Below, one piece after another: positions 45,029 to 54,073 of a stretch of DNA of 64,000 bases. How positions within the stretch are numbered: position 1 is the first letter of the stretch; the number at the start of each line of letters is the position of its first letter. The position numbers and the translations under genes are program-made. The DNA comes from Glycomyces harbinensis (GTDB taxonomy: Bacteria; Actinomycetota; Actinomycetes; Mycobacteriales; Micromonosporaceae): NCBI RefSeq assembly GCF_900101745.1, contig NZ_FNAD01000005.1, forward strand, positions 186,001-250,000. The letters are read 5' to 3'. The notes under the pieces are model-generated. The model searched no databases. It was not told the origin of the DNA and saw only the letters and a program-made list of their open reading frames with translations.

Positions 45029-45064
45029 CGAAGCGGCCCCGGGGTCACCCCCGGGGCCGCTTCG
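45029..45064. terminator. Bidirectional terminator between usp and GH43 genes
   Basis: A perfect 16-bp stem (CGAAGCGGCCCCGGGG with CCCCGGGGCCGCTTCG) has a TCAC tetraloop, between two convergent genes. Confidence 0.85.
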
Positions 45065-45075
45065 GCATGGGGGCC

Positions 45076-46551
45076 TTACGTTCCGGGCGTGTACGCGATC
45101 CGGTGCAGCCGCGAGGAGCCGCCGACCGCGCCCGCGCCGATCACCCGGCCGGTGAAACCGGTCGCGACCTCCGTGGAGAGATAGCGCCCGTCCAGGCGCG
45201 CCAACTCCACCGCGCCCCCGGCCTCCTGCACCGAGAGCACGATGTCGTCGGGGCCGTAAGCGGTCAACGTCGCCGCGTCGCACTCGACCGCGTCGATGCG
45301 CAGCGTCGCCGGGCCCTCGGGCGCCGGCGCCGAACCGAGGTCGGCGCTCACGCCGCCGATGCGCGCGTACGCCGTGACCCGCCCGTCCGCGAAGAGCAGG
45401 CCGTACTTGTGCCGGTCGTCGATGCGGACCTCGAACCGGCCCGACCCGGTGAACTGCGCCGTCGCCGTCCAGCGGAGATCGCGCACCCGCGCGCACAGCA
45501 GCCCCGGCGACGGGTCCCCCGGCTCGCGCAGCTCCAGGCCGCCCTCCGGGTGCGGCGCCGCGACGGCCGCCGGCTCGCCCCCGGGGGAGACCCAGCGCTG
45601 ATCCAGCCCGCCCGAGAAGTCGTCGGCGAACGCCGTGTCCGCCGGGGTCAGCTCGTAGCGTCCCGCGTCGAAGACCGGCCAGCCGTCGACCCAGTCGACG
45701 CCCGCCAGGAACGTCTCGCGGCCGATCACGTGGAACTGCGGCGTGAACCCGCCCGGCCGCACGCCCAGGTAGACCGCGGCCCAATCGCCCGCGGCCGTCT
45801 CGACCAGGTCGGCGTGCCCGGTGTTCTGGACCGGCAGCGCGGTCGAGCGGTGGGTGAAGACCGGGTTGGCCGGGCAGGCCTCGTACGGGCCCTCGGGGCG
45901 TTCGGCGCGCGCGATCGTGACCGTGTGGCCGCGCTCGGTCCCGCCCTCGGCGAGCATGAGATACCAGTGGCCGCCGATGCGGTACAGGTGCGGCGCTTCG
46001 GGAGCGGCCAGCCCGGTGCCCTGCCACACCGGGTACGGGTCGCCGACGAACTCGCCGGTCTTGAGGTCCAGGCGGCCCTGGTGGATTCCGTTGACCTCCT
46101 CGCCGGCGACCGTGCCCGCCCACGTCAGGTAGCACTCGCCGTCCTCGTCCCAGGCCAGGTCGGGGTCGACGCCGACCGCCTGCGGCACGAACACCGGGTC
46201 GCTCCAAGGCCCTGCGGGGTCCTCAGCGGTCACGATCGTCTGGCCCGAGCCGGCGTCGCTGCCGTTGGTCGTGACGTAGTGGAAGCGCCCGTCGTGGTGG
46301 CGCAGCGTCGGCCCGTAGATCCCTCCCGAGGCCCGCCGGTCGCCGGGCAGGAACTGCCCGCGCCGGGTCAGGATGTTCCCGATCTGCTTCCACGACACCA
46401 GGTCGCGGCTGTGGAAGATCGGGGCGCCGGGGAAGTACTCGAAGCTGGAATGGGCGAGGTAGTAGTCCTCGCCGACGCGGCAGATCGTCGGGTCGGGGTA
46501 GAAGCCCGGCATGATCGGGTACTCGGCTGCGGACACGGTCTGACGCTGCAA
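45076..46551 (-). CDS. GH43-family beta-xylosidase/alpha-L-arabinofuranosidase
   Basis: 491 aa from a TTG at 46551 with AGGAAAGG eight bases upstream; GTG 46536 is the alternative. N-terminal five-bladed propeller: the catalytic Asp is in GFYPDPTICRVG (about 20), another Asp in VGVDPDLAWDEDGECY, and the acid is in AAPEAPHLYRIGGHWYLML. The C-terminal concanavalin-like domain (about 305-491) is of the XynB type. No signal peptide, so it is cytoplasmic and probably acts on imported xylo-oligosaccharides. A -35/-10 promoter with a CGGTAAAC-rich operator-like region lies upstream. Confidence 0.92.
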   Translation of the reverse strand: MQRQTVSAAEYPIMPGFYPDPTICRVGEDYYLAHSSFEYFPGAPIFHSRDLVSWKQIGNILTRRGQFLPGDRRASGGIYGPTLRHHDGRFHYVTTNGSDAGSGQTIVTAEDPAGPWSDPVFVPQAVGVDPDLAWDEDGECYLTWAGTVAGEEVNGIHQGRLDLKTGEFVGDPYPVWQGTGLAAPEAPHLYRIGGHWYLMLAEGGTERGHTVTIARAERPEGPYEACPANPVFTHRSTALPVQNTGHADLVETAAGDWAAVYLGVRPGGFTPQFHVIGRETFLAGVDWVDGWPVFDAGRYELTPADTAFADDFSGGLDQRWVSPGGEPAAVAAPHPEGGLELREPGDPSPGLLCARVRDLRWTATAQFTGSGRFEVRIDDRHKYGLLFADGRVTAYARIGGVSADLGSAPAPEGPATLRIDAVECDAATLTAYGPDDIVLSVQEAGGAVELARLDGRYLSTEVATGFTGRVIGAGAVGGSSRLHRIAYTPGT

Positions 46552-46610
46552 TGCGCTGGCCTTTCCTCGGAGCGGCGGTTTTTCGCCGCCGGGGTCCGGC
46601 GGCTGACCAA

Positions 46611-46639
46611 CGCTAAGTTGCGTCGGTAAACATTGTCAA
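46611..46639 (-). promoter_or_regulatory. Promoter and possible LacI-type operator of the GH43 gene
   Basis: On the minus strand: TTGACA (46639-46634), 17 bases, TTAGCG (46616-46611). An imperfect dyad CGGTAAAC-att-GTCAACCG (46624-46642) covers the -35, and a second CGGTAAC follows. Sugar-responsive LacI repression is a reasonable guess. Confidence 0.6.
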
Positions 46640-46824
46640 CCGGTAACACCCCCGCGCACGCCGCCTGCCCGATTCGGGGATTCGCCCGCCCGCGGCCGTT
46701 TGCCCGGAGTTCACTCGAGGTTGGTGGAACCGCGCACCTGCGGCGCATAGCTTCCACACAGGTGAGAGACAACCACAACACGAGCCGCCCCCGCTCGTTC
46801 ACACCGGACTGATTTGGAGTCGCG

Positions 46825-48900
46825 ATGCAATCCCCATCCGATCGCCGTCGACTGCCGCTGTTCGCCCCCCATGAGGGCGGACGCTCGGCGATGACCTGCG
46901 CCTACCGCTGCGGCAACGCCTGCAGCCACCCGGTGCCCAACACCTCGCAGAACCCGTACCTCGGCGACCTCATCGCCCAGGCCGTCTCGCGGCGCTCGCT
47001 CCTGCGCAGCGGCGTCGTCGCCTCCGTGGCCGCCGGTGCCGCCGGGGTCTTCGCGGCCCCCGCCGCCGCCGGCGAGAACGGGGCGGACACCGCCTCGGCG
47101 AACTGGGGCCGGGGCCCGCGCGGCCTGGACTTCGAGCCGGTCGAGCCCAACCAGGCCGACCAGGTCTCCATCCCGGACGGCTACGAGCAGCACGTCGTGA
47201 TCGCCTGGGGCGACCCGATCTTCGAGGACGTCCCGGAGTTCGACCCCGAGCACCAGACCCCCGAGTCGCAGGCCGGCCAGTTCGGCTACAACAACGACTA
47301 CGCCGCGCTCCTGGAGCACCCCGACAGCCGCCGCCGGAAGGTCCTCGTGGCCAACCACGAGTACACCAGCGAGTCGATGATGTTCCCGGCCTACGACGAG
47401 GTCGCCCCGACCCGCGACCAGGTCGAGACCGCTTGGGCCGCACACGGCATGACCGTGGTCGCCCTCGACGAGGACCGCCGCTCCGGCGAGCTCACGGTTC
47501 GCCTCGGCGACGACCTCAACCGCCGCGTCACCGTCACCACGCCGTTCACGGTCACCGGCCCCGCCGCCGGATCGGACCTGCTCAAGACCACCGCCGACCC
47601 CGACGGCGAGACCGTCCTGGGCACCCTCAACAACTGCGCGGGCGGCACCACCCCGTGGGGCACGATCCTCTCCGGCGAGGAGAACTTCAACCAGTACTTC
47701 GCCAACGCCGGCACCGTGACCGACCCGGACGCCAAGGCCCGCCTCGCGCGCTACGGCCTCTCCGGCGCCGCCAGCGCCCGCAAGTGGGAGCAGTTCGACC
47801 CGCGCTTCGACATCGCGCAGGAGCCCAACGAGCCCAACCGGTTCGGCTGGATCGTCGAGATCGACCCGTACGACCCCGACTGGGCGCCGCGCAAGCGCAC
47901 CGCCCTGGGCCGCTTCAAGCACGAGGGCGCCGACACGCGCCTGACCCGCGACGGCCGCGTCGTCGCCTACATGGGCGACGACGAGCGCTTCGACTACATG
48001 TACAAGTTCGTCTCCGACAAGAAGATGAAGACCGGCAACAGCCGCCGCGCCCGCGAGCACAACCGCACGCTCCTGGACGAGGGCACGCTCTACGTCGCCA
48101 AGTTCACCGGCGACAGCCCGGCGTCGGAGATCGACGGCACCGGCGCGCTCCCCTCCGACGGGAAGTTCGACGGCTCGGGCGAGTGGATCAAGCTCGCCTC
48201 CGGCGACAAGTCTTTCGTGGACGGCATGACCGCCGAAGAGGTGTACGTCTTCACCCGCCAGGCCGGCGACATGGTCGGGGCGACGAAGATGGACCGCCCC
48301 GAGGACGTCCAGCCGAACCCCAAGACCGGCAAGGTCTACGTCGCGCTCACCAACAACACTGCGCGCGGCACCGGCACGAACGCGAAGGCCGACGAGGCCA
48401 ACCCGCGCAGCTCGAACAAGCACGGCCAGGTCCTGGAGCTCACCGAGCGCCACGACGACCCGACCGCGCTCAAGTTCAGCTGGAACCTGCTGCTGGTCTG
48501 CGGCGACCCCGAGGACCCGTCGACCTACTTCGGCGGGTTCCCCAAGGACCAGGTCTCCCCGATCTCCTGCCCGGACAACGTCGCCTTCGACCCGTACGGG
48601 AACCTGTGGATCTCCACCGACGGCAACGCCCTGGGCACCAACGACGGCCTGTTCGCCGTCCCGCTCGAGGGCTCCCACCGCGGCCAGGTCAAGCAGTTCC
48701 TCACCGTGCCGCGCGGCGCGGAGACCTGCGGGCCGGTCGTCCAGGAGAAGCACGTGCTCGTCGCGGCCCAGCACCCGGGCGAGATCGACGGCGCGAGCTA
48801 CGAGAACCCGCTCTCGGAGTGGCCCGACGGACCCGGGCGCATCCCGCGGCCCGCGGTGATCAACGTGACCCGTGAGGATTTCGGCCGCATCGGCTGCTAG
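46825..48900 (+). CDS. phoX: Secreted PhoX-family alkaline phosphatase (Tat substrate)
   Basis: 691 aa. Twin-arginine signal SRRSLLRSGVVASVAAGAAGV at about 55-75. It is preceded by the family-typical N-region with three Cys (CAYRCGNACSHPVPNTS) found in DUF839 proteins. Domain body: VLVANHEYTSESMMFPAY (metal-binding), GGTTPWGTILSGEENFNQYF, FDPRFDIAQEPNEPNRFGWIVEIDPYDP, VAYMGDDERFDYMYKFVS. It is a calcium-dependent phosphomonoesterase active outside the cell. A GTTCACTCGAG word upstream (46708) resembles a PHO-box unit. It ends at a strong terminator. Confidence 0.93.
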   Translation: MQSPSDRRRLPLFAPHEGGRSAMTCAYRCGNACSHPVPNTSQNPYLGDLIAQAVSRRSLLRSGVVASVAAGAAGVFAAPAAAGENGADTASANWGRGPRGLDFEPVEPNQADQVSIPDGYEQHVVIAWGDPIFEDVPEFDPEHQTPESQAGQFGYNNDYAALLEHPDSRRRKVLVANHEYTSESMMFPAYDEVAPTRDQVETAWAAHGMTVVALDEDRRSGELTVRLGDDLNRRVTVTTPFTVTGPAAGSDLLKTTADPDGETVLGTLNNCAGGTTPWGTILSGEENFNQYFANAGTVTDPDAKARLARYGLSGAASARKWEQFDPRFDIAQEPNEPNRFGWIVEIDPYDPDWAPRKRTALGRFKHEGADTRLTRDGRVVAYMGDDERFDYMYKFVSDKKMKTGNSRRAREHNRTLLDEGTLYVAKFTGDSPASEIDGTGALPSDGKFDGSGEWIKLASGDKSFVDGMTAEEVYVFTRQAGDMVGATKMDRPEDVQPNPKTGKVYVALTNNTARGTGTNAKADEANPRSSNKHGQVLELTERHDDPTALKFSWNLLLVCGDPEDPSTYFGGFPKDQVSPISCPDNVAFDPYGNLWISTDGNALGTNDGLFAVPLEGSHRGQVKQFLTVPRGAETCGPVVQEKHVLVAAQHPGEIDGASYENPLSEWPDGPGRIPRPAVINVTREDFGRIGC

Positions 48901-48945
48901 AACGGCGGGTCGGCGCTCCTCCAGACGCCGGTCCGTGCTGTGAAG

Positions 48946-48987
48946 GCGCGAGACGAGGGAACCGCCGCCCTCGTCTCGCGCTGTTTT
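48946..48987 (+). terminator. Intrinsic terminator of phoX
   Basis: A 14-bp perfect stem (GCGCGAGACGAGGG with CCCTCGTCTCGCGC) has an 8-base loop, followed by TGTTTT. Confidence 0.88.
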
Positions 48988-49126
48988 CACCGGCGGCCGC
49001 CAGAGCTCGGCGCGCACCGCGAACGGCCCGGGCGCCGCGAGCGCCCCGAGCGCGCGGTGCGCTCCCGGCGCTTCCCGGTTCGCGGAGGCGGGCGCTCCTG
49101 TCACACCGCGGCGCTACGTTGGAGGT

Positions 49127-49858
49127 GTGGCGACCGGTTCGAGCTACGAGGAGCGCGCCGTCCGGGGGGACATGGGCGCCTGGTCCCCGTGCGTGTGGAC
49201 GCGCCGGGCCGGGGACGAGGCGGCCCGCATCGTCCCCGACGGGTGCGTCGACCTGATCTGGATGCGCGGGCGCCTGGAGATCGCCGGACCCGACTCGGCC
49301 CACCGCGAGGTCGCGCTCGGGCCGGGCGAGCCGATCACCGGCGTGCGGCTGCGGCCGGGCGCCGCGCGGGTCCTGCTGGGCGAGACCCCGGCGAGCGAGG
49401 TCCGCGACGCGCAGCCGGCGCTGACCGAGGTGTGGGGGACCGCCGCGAGCCGCCTCGAGGACCGGGTCGGCGGCGAGCCCGACCCGTGGCGGGTCGCCGG
49501 TCATCTCGCGCAGGCGCTGCACGCCAGGGCGGCGCGGTTCGCGCCCGACCCGGTGGCGGTCGCCGTCGCCGAAGCGCTCGACCGGCCCAGGCCGCCCGCG
49601 ATCGGCGACATGGCCTGGGAGTTCGGCTACTCGGAACGCCAGCTGCGGCGTCGTGTGATCGCGGCGGTCGGCTACGGCCCCAAGACCCTCGAGCAGATCC
49701 TGCGCTTCCGCCGCACCGCCGCGCTCGCGGAGGACGGCCCGGACTGGGCCCGCCTCGCCGCCGAGCAGGGCTACGCCGATCAGGCGCACCTCAGCCGCCA
49801 GATGCGGCGCTGGTCGGGCCGGCCCCCAAGGGAACTGGTGGTCGGCGCACCCGCCTGA
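49127..49858 (+). CDS. AraC-family transcriptional regulator with DUF6597-like N-domain
   Basis: 243 aa; GTG with GGAGG four bases upstream. The N-terminal sensor-like domain (WSPCVWTRRAGDEAARIVPDGCVDLIWMRGRLEIAG, then GVRLRPGAARVLLG) resembles AraC proteins with the DUF6597 domain. The C-terminal two-HTH domain is GDMAWEFGYSERQLRRRVIAAVGYGPKTLEQILRFRRTAAL, then LAAEQGYADQAHLSRQMRRWSGRPPREL. Target genes are unknown. It is convergent with the alpha/alpha-toroid gene. Confidence 0.9.
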   Translation: MATGSSYEERAVRGDMGAWSPCVWTRRAGDEAARIVPDGCVDLIWMRGRLEIAGPDSAHREVALGPGEPITGVRLRPGAARVLLGETPASEVRDAQPALTEVWGTAASRLEDRVGGEPDPWRVAGHLAQALHARAARFAPDPVAVAVAEALDRPRPPAIGDMAWEFGYSERQLRRRVIAAVGYGPKTLEQILRFRRTAALAEDGPDWARLAAEQGYADQAHLSRQMRRWSGRPPRELVVGAPA

Positions 49859-50013
49859 GCGCGCCCGGCCGGCAGGCGGGCCGAAGGCCGCCCGGGCCGC
49901 GGTGCGCGTGCAGGGTCCGCGCTGCGATCGCCCGTCCACAAACCCCCACCCACCACGAGAGGGGAAACGAAACGACTGTCGCGCCGCTCGATCCTTCCGC
50001 GGGGGTCCGACAG

Positions 50014-50039
50014 GATCCGGGCCCTTTCGGGCCCGGATC
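50014..50039. terminator. Hairpin between convergent genes
   Basis: An 11-bp perfect stem (GATCCGGGCCC with GGGCCCGGATC) has a TTTC loop, followed by GCTCGCTTTC on the plus strand. Confidence 0.7.
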
Positions 50040-50111
50040 GCTCGCTTTCACCCGAACGTGTCGCGCCGGGGCCGCAGCGGGTACCGGTGCGCCGGCCGAG
50101 CGGCGTTGCCC

Positions 50112-51023
50112 TCAGACAACGCCCTCCCAGGCCTTCAGGATCTTCAGCGCCGCGATGGTCGCCCGCGGCCTCGCCTGCTGTTCGATCGCCGGGTTCCACA
50201 GCTTGTAGTGGATCGGCCAGCCGCCGTCCTCCCGCTGCTCGGAGACGAGATGGTCGAGCGCGGCCCGCATCTCGTCCCTGGTGAACCACGCCGCCGCGAC
50301 GCCGTCCGGCGTCCCCGCGAAATCGCACGCGAAGGTGAACTCGTGCTCGGCGTACCCGGGCGGCGTCGCGATCCCGTCCGGGTTCGCCGGGTCGAGCAGT
50401 ACGAGCGGGGCCTCGCGCACGATCGCCCCCACGCGCTTCGCCGCGGCCTCGGCCCAGGCCCGGTCCGGGCAGTGCTCCAGGAACGCGAGCACGCTGAACA
50501 CCTCGTACGGGTGCGAGGTCTCGATCGCGTCGATCCTGCTGCGGCAGAACGCGGTCGCCCCCTCGACCCACGGGTGGTCGATCCGGTGCTTCAGCAGCAT
50601 TCCGACCGCCCGCGCGGTCGTCAGCAGCCCTCCCTCGTCCTGCGGGGGCGCCTCGACCCACGGCGGGCGCGGGTACGCGGTGATCGTGGTCAGCAGGTCG
50701 GGCACGCCGCCGTCGGCAGCGGTGTACCGGGCCAGCCAGTCGCAGACGCCCGCGCCCGCGGTCTGGTCGAGCGCGCCGATCTCGTCGAGGATCTCCAGCG
50801 CGGTCATCGCCGTCAGCGGCTGCGGATCGGGCCCCTTCACGTCGGCTTCGAGCGCGAACGCGAAGCCGCCGTCGGTCGTGCGGTGGGCGTCGAGGGCGGC
50901 CAGCGCCGCCTCCCGACTCCCGCCGCCGCTCCAGAGCGCGTACCGGTGCTGGTCGAGAACACTGCCGGTCAGCCAGACGAACTCGGCGGACCGTTCGGTC
51001 ATGGTGTCGGTGATGCGTGTCAT
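50112..51023 (-). CDS. Prenyltransferase-like alpha/alpha-toroid protein
   Basis: 303 aa. Two turn motifs typical of prenyltransferase/squalene-oxidase repeats are visible: TDGGFAFALEADVKGPDPQPLTAMTALEIL and EQREDGGWPIHYKLWNPAIEQQARPRATIAALKIL. Between them is a helical body with WLARYTAADGGVPDLL. The DxDD motif of terpene cyclases is absent, and no signal peptide is seen. It is best described as a toroid protein of unknown function. TAGCGT six bases upstream of the ATG makes it leaderless. Confidence 0.8.
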   Translation of the reverse strand: MTRITDTMTERSAEFVWLTGSVLDQHRYALWSGGGSREAALAALDAHRTTDGGFAFALEADVKGPDPQPLTAMTALEILDEIGALDQTAGAGVCDWLARYTAADGGVPDLLTTITAYPRPPWVEAPPQDEGGLLTTARAVGMLLKHRIDHPWVEGATAFCRSRIDAIETSHPYEVFSVLAFLEHCPDRAWAEAAAKRVGAIVREAPLVLLDPANPDGIATPPGYAEHEFTFACDFAGTPDGVAAAWFTRDEMRAALDHLVSEQREDGGWPIHYKLWNPAIEQQARPRATIAALKILKAWEGVV

Positions 51024-51171
51024 GGCTCCACGCTATGGCCGCACCGGCGCCCCCGTCTTGAACAGAACGGACACGAGCCGTCGCCGCCGACGGGCGGGAG
51101 CGCCGATCGGGGCGGGCCGCCGCGCCCGGCCCGGGTGTGAAATGGCCCAATCGGGGAATCCGACGGCGCCC

Positions 51172-51190
51172 ACCTGGAAGGCTTCCAGGT
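51172..51190. promoter_or_regulatory. Palindrome over the kup promoter
   Basis: ACCTGGAAG-g-CTTCCAGGT is a perfect 9-bp inverted repeat. It overlaps the -35 region for a TATGGT -10 (51212-51217), upstream of the kup GTG. It is a candidate repressor operator. Confidence 0.6.
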
Positions 51191-51271
51191 CAGCGGGCGT
51201 AATTCGCGAGCTATGGTCCATCGGTCGGACGGACCTCCGGCGCCCGGACAGCCCTGAGAAGGAGTACTGCA

Positions 51272-53221
51272 GTGACCGCTGCGAGCAGCGCGAGTGAGCC
51301 CGCACTCGCCCACTCGTCCCCCCGCGGCCCCGGCGCGCGCCGGACCGCCGGCCTCGCCGTGGCCGTCGGCGCGCTCGGCGTGGTCTTCGGCGACATCGGC
51401 ACCAGCCCGATCTACGCCCTCCAGACCGTGTTCAACCCGGCCGACCCGCACCCCGTGCCCGTGGACCAGGCGAGCATCTACGGCGTCATCTCGCTCATGT
51501 TCTGGTCGATGACCATCATCGTCACGGTCACCTACGTGCTCCTGGCGATGCGCGTCGACAACGACGGCGAGGGCGGCATCATGGCCCTCATCACGCTCCT
51601 GCGCCGGTGGAAGGCCGGGCGCGGGCGCAAGGCCGCGCTGACCCTCGCGGCCCTGGGCATCTTCGGCGCCTCCCTGTTCCTGGGCGACAGCATGATCACC
51701 CCGGCGATCTCGGTCCTGTCGGCCGTCGAGGGCCTCAAGGTCGTCGAACCGTCCCTGGAGACCGCGGTCGTCCCGATCACGGCGGTCATCATCGTGGCGC
51801 TGTTCGCCGTCCAGCGCAAGGGCACCGCCGCGGTCGGGCGCCTGTTCGGACCGGTCATGATCGTCTGGTTCACCACCATCGCGGCCCTCGGCATCGGCGG
51901 CATCGGCCACCACCCCGACATTCTCAAGGCCCTGTCGCCGACGTACGCGGCCGCGTTCCTGTTCGGCCACTTCCACATCGCGTTCTTCGCCCTCGCCGCG
52001 ATCGTCCTGTGCATCACCGGCGCCGAGGCCCTGTACGCCGACATGGGGCACTTCGGCCGCAAGGCCATCAGCAAGGCGTGGCTGCTCGTCGTCTTCCCCG
52101 CGTGCCTGCTCAGCTACATGGGCCAGGGCGCTTTGATCCTGGAGGACCCCGCGAACGTCTCGGGCCCGTTCTTCCTGCTCGCGCCCGAATGGGCGCGCCT
52201 GCCGCTGTCGATCCTCGCGACCGCCGCGACCGTGATCGCCGCGCAGGCGGTCATCACCGGCGCGTACTCGGTCGCCTCGCAGGCCTCGCGGCTGGGCTAC
52301 CTGCCGCGGCTGCGCATCGACCACACCTCCGCGCAGCAGTACGGGCAGATCTACGTGCCGTGGATCAACTGGCTGCTCATGGTCTCGGTGCTGACCCTGG
52401 TGTTCGCGTTCCGCAGCTCGGCCTCGCTCGCGTACGCCTACGGCATGGCCGTCATGGGCACGATCGCGATCATGACCCTCCTGTTCCTGTACATCATCAA
52501 GCCGCGCTGGAACCTGCCGCTGTGGGCGGTCCTGGGCTTCGGCGGCCCGCTGCTCGCGTTCGAGCTCCTGTTCGTGGCCGCGAACTTCACCAAGCTCGTC
52601 CACGGCGCGTGGCTGCCGCTGCTCATCGGCGTCACCGCGTTCACCGTCATGGTCACCTGGCAGCACGGCCGGGTCATCGTGACCGCCGAACGCGACCGCC
52701 TCGAAGGGCCGATGCGCGGGTTCGTCAAGCGGATGCGCGCGGAGCTGCCGAAGTCCCAGTGCGTGAGCGGCACGGCCGTGTTCCTCAACCGCGGCAAGCT
52801 CACCGCGCCGCTGGCGCTGCGGGCGAACCTCGAGCACAACCACGTGCGCCACAAGCACATCGTGATCGTCTCGATCGAGACCGAGCCGGTGCCGCGCATC
52901 GCGGACACTGATCGCGTGCAGGTCAGCTACCTCGGGTACGCCGACGACGGGATCATCCACGTCACCGCCCGCTTCGGCTACATGGAGACCCAGGACGTGC
53001 CGCACGCGCTGAGCCTGCTGGAGGAGCAGGAGCACCTGCACCTCGACCAGGCCTCGTACTTCCTGTCGACGATCCAGCTGCGGTGCGGCGGCGAACCGAC
53101 CATGGCGGCCTGGCGCAAGAAGCTGTTCATCGCGACCTCCCACATCACCGCCGACGCGGCCGAGCACTTCCGGCTCCCGCGCGACCGCACCGTCATCATG
53201 GGCTCCCAGATCGAGGTCTAG
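51272..53221 (+). CDS. kup: KUP-family potassium uptake protein
   Basis: 649 aa. GTG with GAAGGAG upstream. About 12 membrane helices. KUP motifs: LGVVFGDIGTSPIYALQTVF, IMALITLLRRW, LFLGDSMITPAISVLSAVEGL, TGAEALYADMGHFGRKAI, IAAQAVITGAYSVASQASRLGYLPRL, YVPWINWLLM. The C-terminal domain (about 470-649) is cytoplasmic. It is a proton-coupled high-affinity K+ importer. I found no c-di-AMP riboswitch upstream, but a palindrome covers the promoter. Confidence 0.96.
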   Translation: MTAASSASEPALAHSSPRGPGARRTAGLAVAVGALGVVFGDIGTSPIYALQTVFNPADPHPVPVDQASIYGVISLMFWSMTIIVTVTYVLLAMRVDNDGEGGIMALITLLRRWKAGRGRKAALTLAALGIFGASLFLGDSMITPAISVLSAVEGLKVVEPSLETAVVPITAVIIVALFAVQRKGTAAVGRLFGPVMIVWFTTIAALGIGGIGHHPDILKALSPTYAAAFLFGHFHIAFFALAAIVLCITGAEALYADMGHFGRKAISKAWLLVVFPACLLSYMGQGALILEDPANVSGPFFLLAPEWARLPLSILATAATVIAAQAVITGAYSVASQASRLGYLPRLRIDHTSAQQYGQIYVPWINWLLMVSVLTLVFAFRSSASLAYAYGMAVMGTIAIMTLLFLYIIKPRWNLPLWAVLGFGGPLLAFELLFVAANFTKLVHGAWLPLLIGVTAFTVMVTWQHGRVIVTAERDRLEGPMRGFVKRMRAELPKSQCVSGTAVFLNRGKLTAPLALRANLEHNHVRHKHIVIVSIETEPVPRIADTDRVQVSYLGYADDGIIHVTARFGYMETQDVPHALSLLEEQEHLHLDQASYFLSTIQLRCGGEPTMAAWRKKLFIATSHITADAAEHFRLPRDRTVIMGSQIEV

Positions 53222-53276
53222 GAACGAGAACGGCGAGCCCTTGCGCTCACCGTCCTCCGGTGCAATACTTAGCCTC

Positions 53277-53612
53277 ATGGCAAACTATTCGGCGGCGCTG
53301 GACGGCGTGTTCACCGCCCTGGCCGACCCGACCCGGCGCGACGTGGTCCGCCGCCTCGGCCGCGGCCCCAGGAGCGTGGGCGACCTCGCCCGCGAGTTCC
53401 CGATGACCCTCCCGTCGTTCATGAAACACGTGCGGACCCTCGAATCGTGCGGCATGATCCGCACCGTCAAGTCCGGCCGGGTGCGCACCTGCGAACTCAG
53501 GCGCGAGCGCCTCGCCGTCCTCGACGACTGGCTCGGGGAGCAGCGCCGGATCTGGGAAGAGCGCACCGACCGCCTCGAACAGCACGTCACCGACCCGAAG
53601 GAGCCGTCATGA
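53277..53612 (+). CDS. ArsR-type winged-helix regulator
   Basis: 111 aa; ATG 53277 is preceded at seven bases by an AATACT -10 word, so it is probably leaderless. DNA-binding domain: VFTALADPTRRDVVRRLGRGPRSVGDLAREFPMTLPSFMKHVRTLESCGMIRTVKSGRVRTCEL. No ArsR metal-binding Cys pattern. It heads an ATGA-linked operon with an AHSA1 protein and a RibD-like protein, a common actinobacterial arrangement. Confidence 0.92.
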   Translation: MANYSAALDGVFTALADPTRRDVVRRLGRGPRSVGDLAREFPMTLPSFMKHVRTLESCGMIRTVKSGRVRTCELRRERLAVLDDWLGEQRRIWEERTDRLEQHVTDPKEPS

Positions 53613-54073
53613 ATCCCGACCTCGACCTGACCCTCGAACGCGTCATCCGCGCGCCGCGCGCCGCCGTGTGGGACGCGTGGACCGACCCGTCCCGCTTCGA
53701 GCAGTGGTGGCTGCCGGCCCCCATGCGCTGCAAGGTCGACCGCCTGGAGGTCCGGCCCGGAGGCGCGATGGTCACGCGCATGAGCGAGGACGGCGAGACG
53801 TTCCTCCCGCACCTGGACGCGAGCTTCCTCGTCGTCGACGACCTCGAGCGGATCGTCTTCACCAACGCGATCGACAGCGCCTGGCGCCCGGTCGATCCGG
53901 CGCCGGTCGCCATGACCGCCGAGATCACCCTCGCCGACCACCCCGACGGCACCGACTACCGGGTCGTCGTGCGCCACGGCACCCCCGAATCCCGCACGCG
54001 CCACGAGGAGCTCGGCTTCTTCGAAGGCTGGGGCACGGTCACCGCGCAGCTCGCGAAGGCGGCCGAGGGATGA
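53609..54073 (+). CDS. SRPBCC/AHSA1-domain protein
   Basis: 154 aa. START/SRPBCC fold: ERVIRAPRAAVWDAWTDPSRFEQWWLPAP, GGAMVTRMSEDGETF, FEGWGTVTAQLAKAAEG. It overlaps the ArsR stop by four bases (ATGA) and its own stop overlaps the next gene. It binds a small hydrophobic ligand of unknown identity and may sense or modify the signal for the ArsR regulator. Confidence 0.92.
   Translation: MNPDLDLTLERVIRAPRAAVWDAWTDPSRFEQWWLPAPMRCKVDRLEVRPGGAMVTRMSEDGETFLPHLDASFLVVDDLERIVFTNAIDSAWRPVDPAPVAMTAEITLADHPDGTDYRVVVRHGTPESRTRHEELGFFEGWGTVTAQLAKAAEG

Noticed and set aside
51024-51271. c-di-AMP (ydaO) riboswitch upstream of kup
   Set aside because: The region lacks the repeated conserved blocks of that riboswitch. 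Only GGGGAATCC-like fragments are present.
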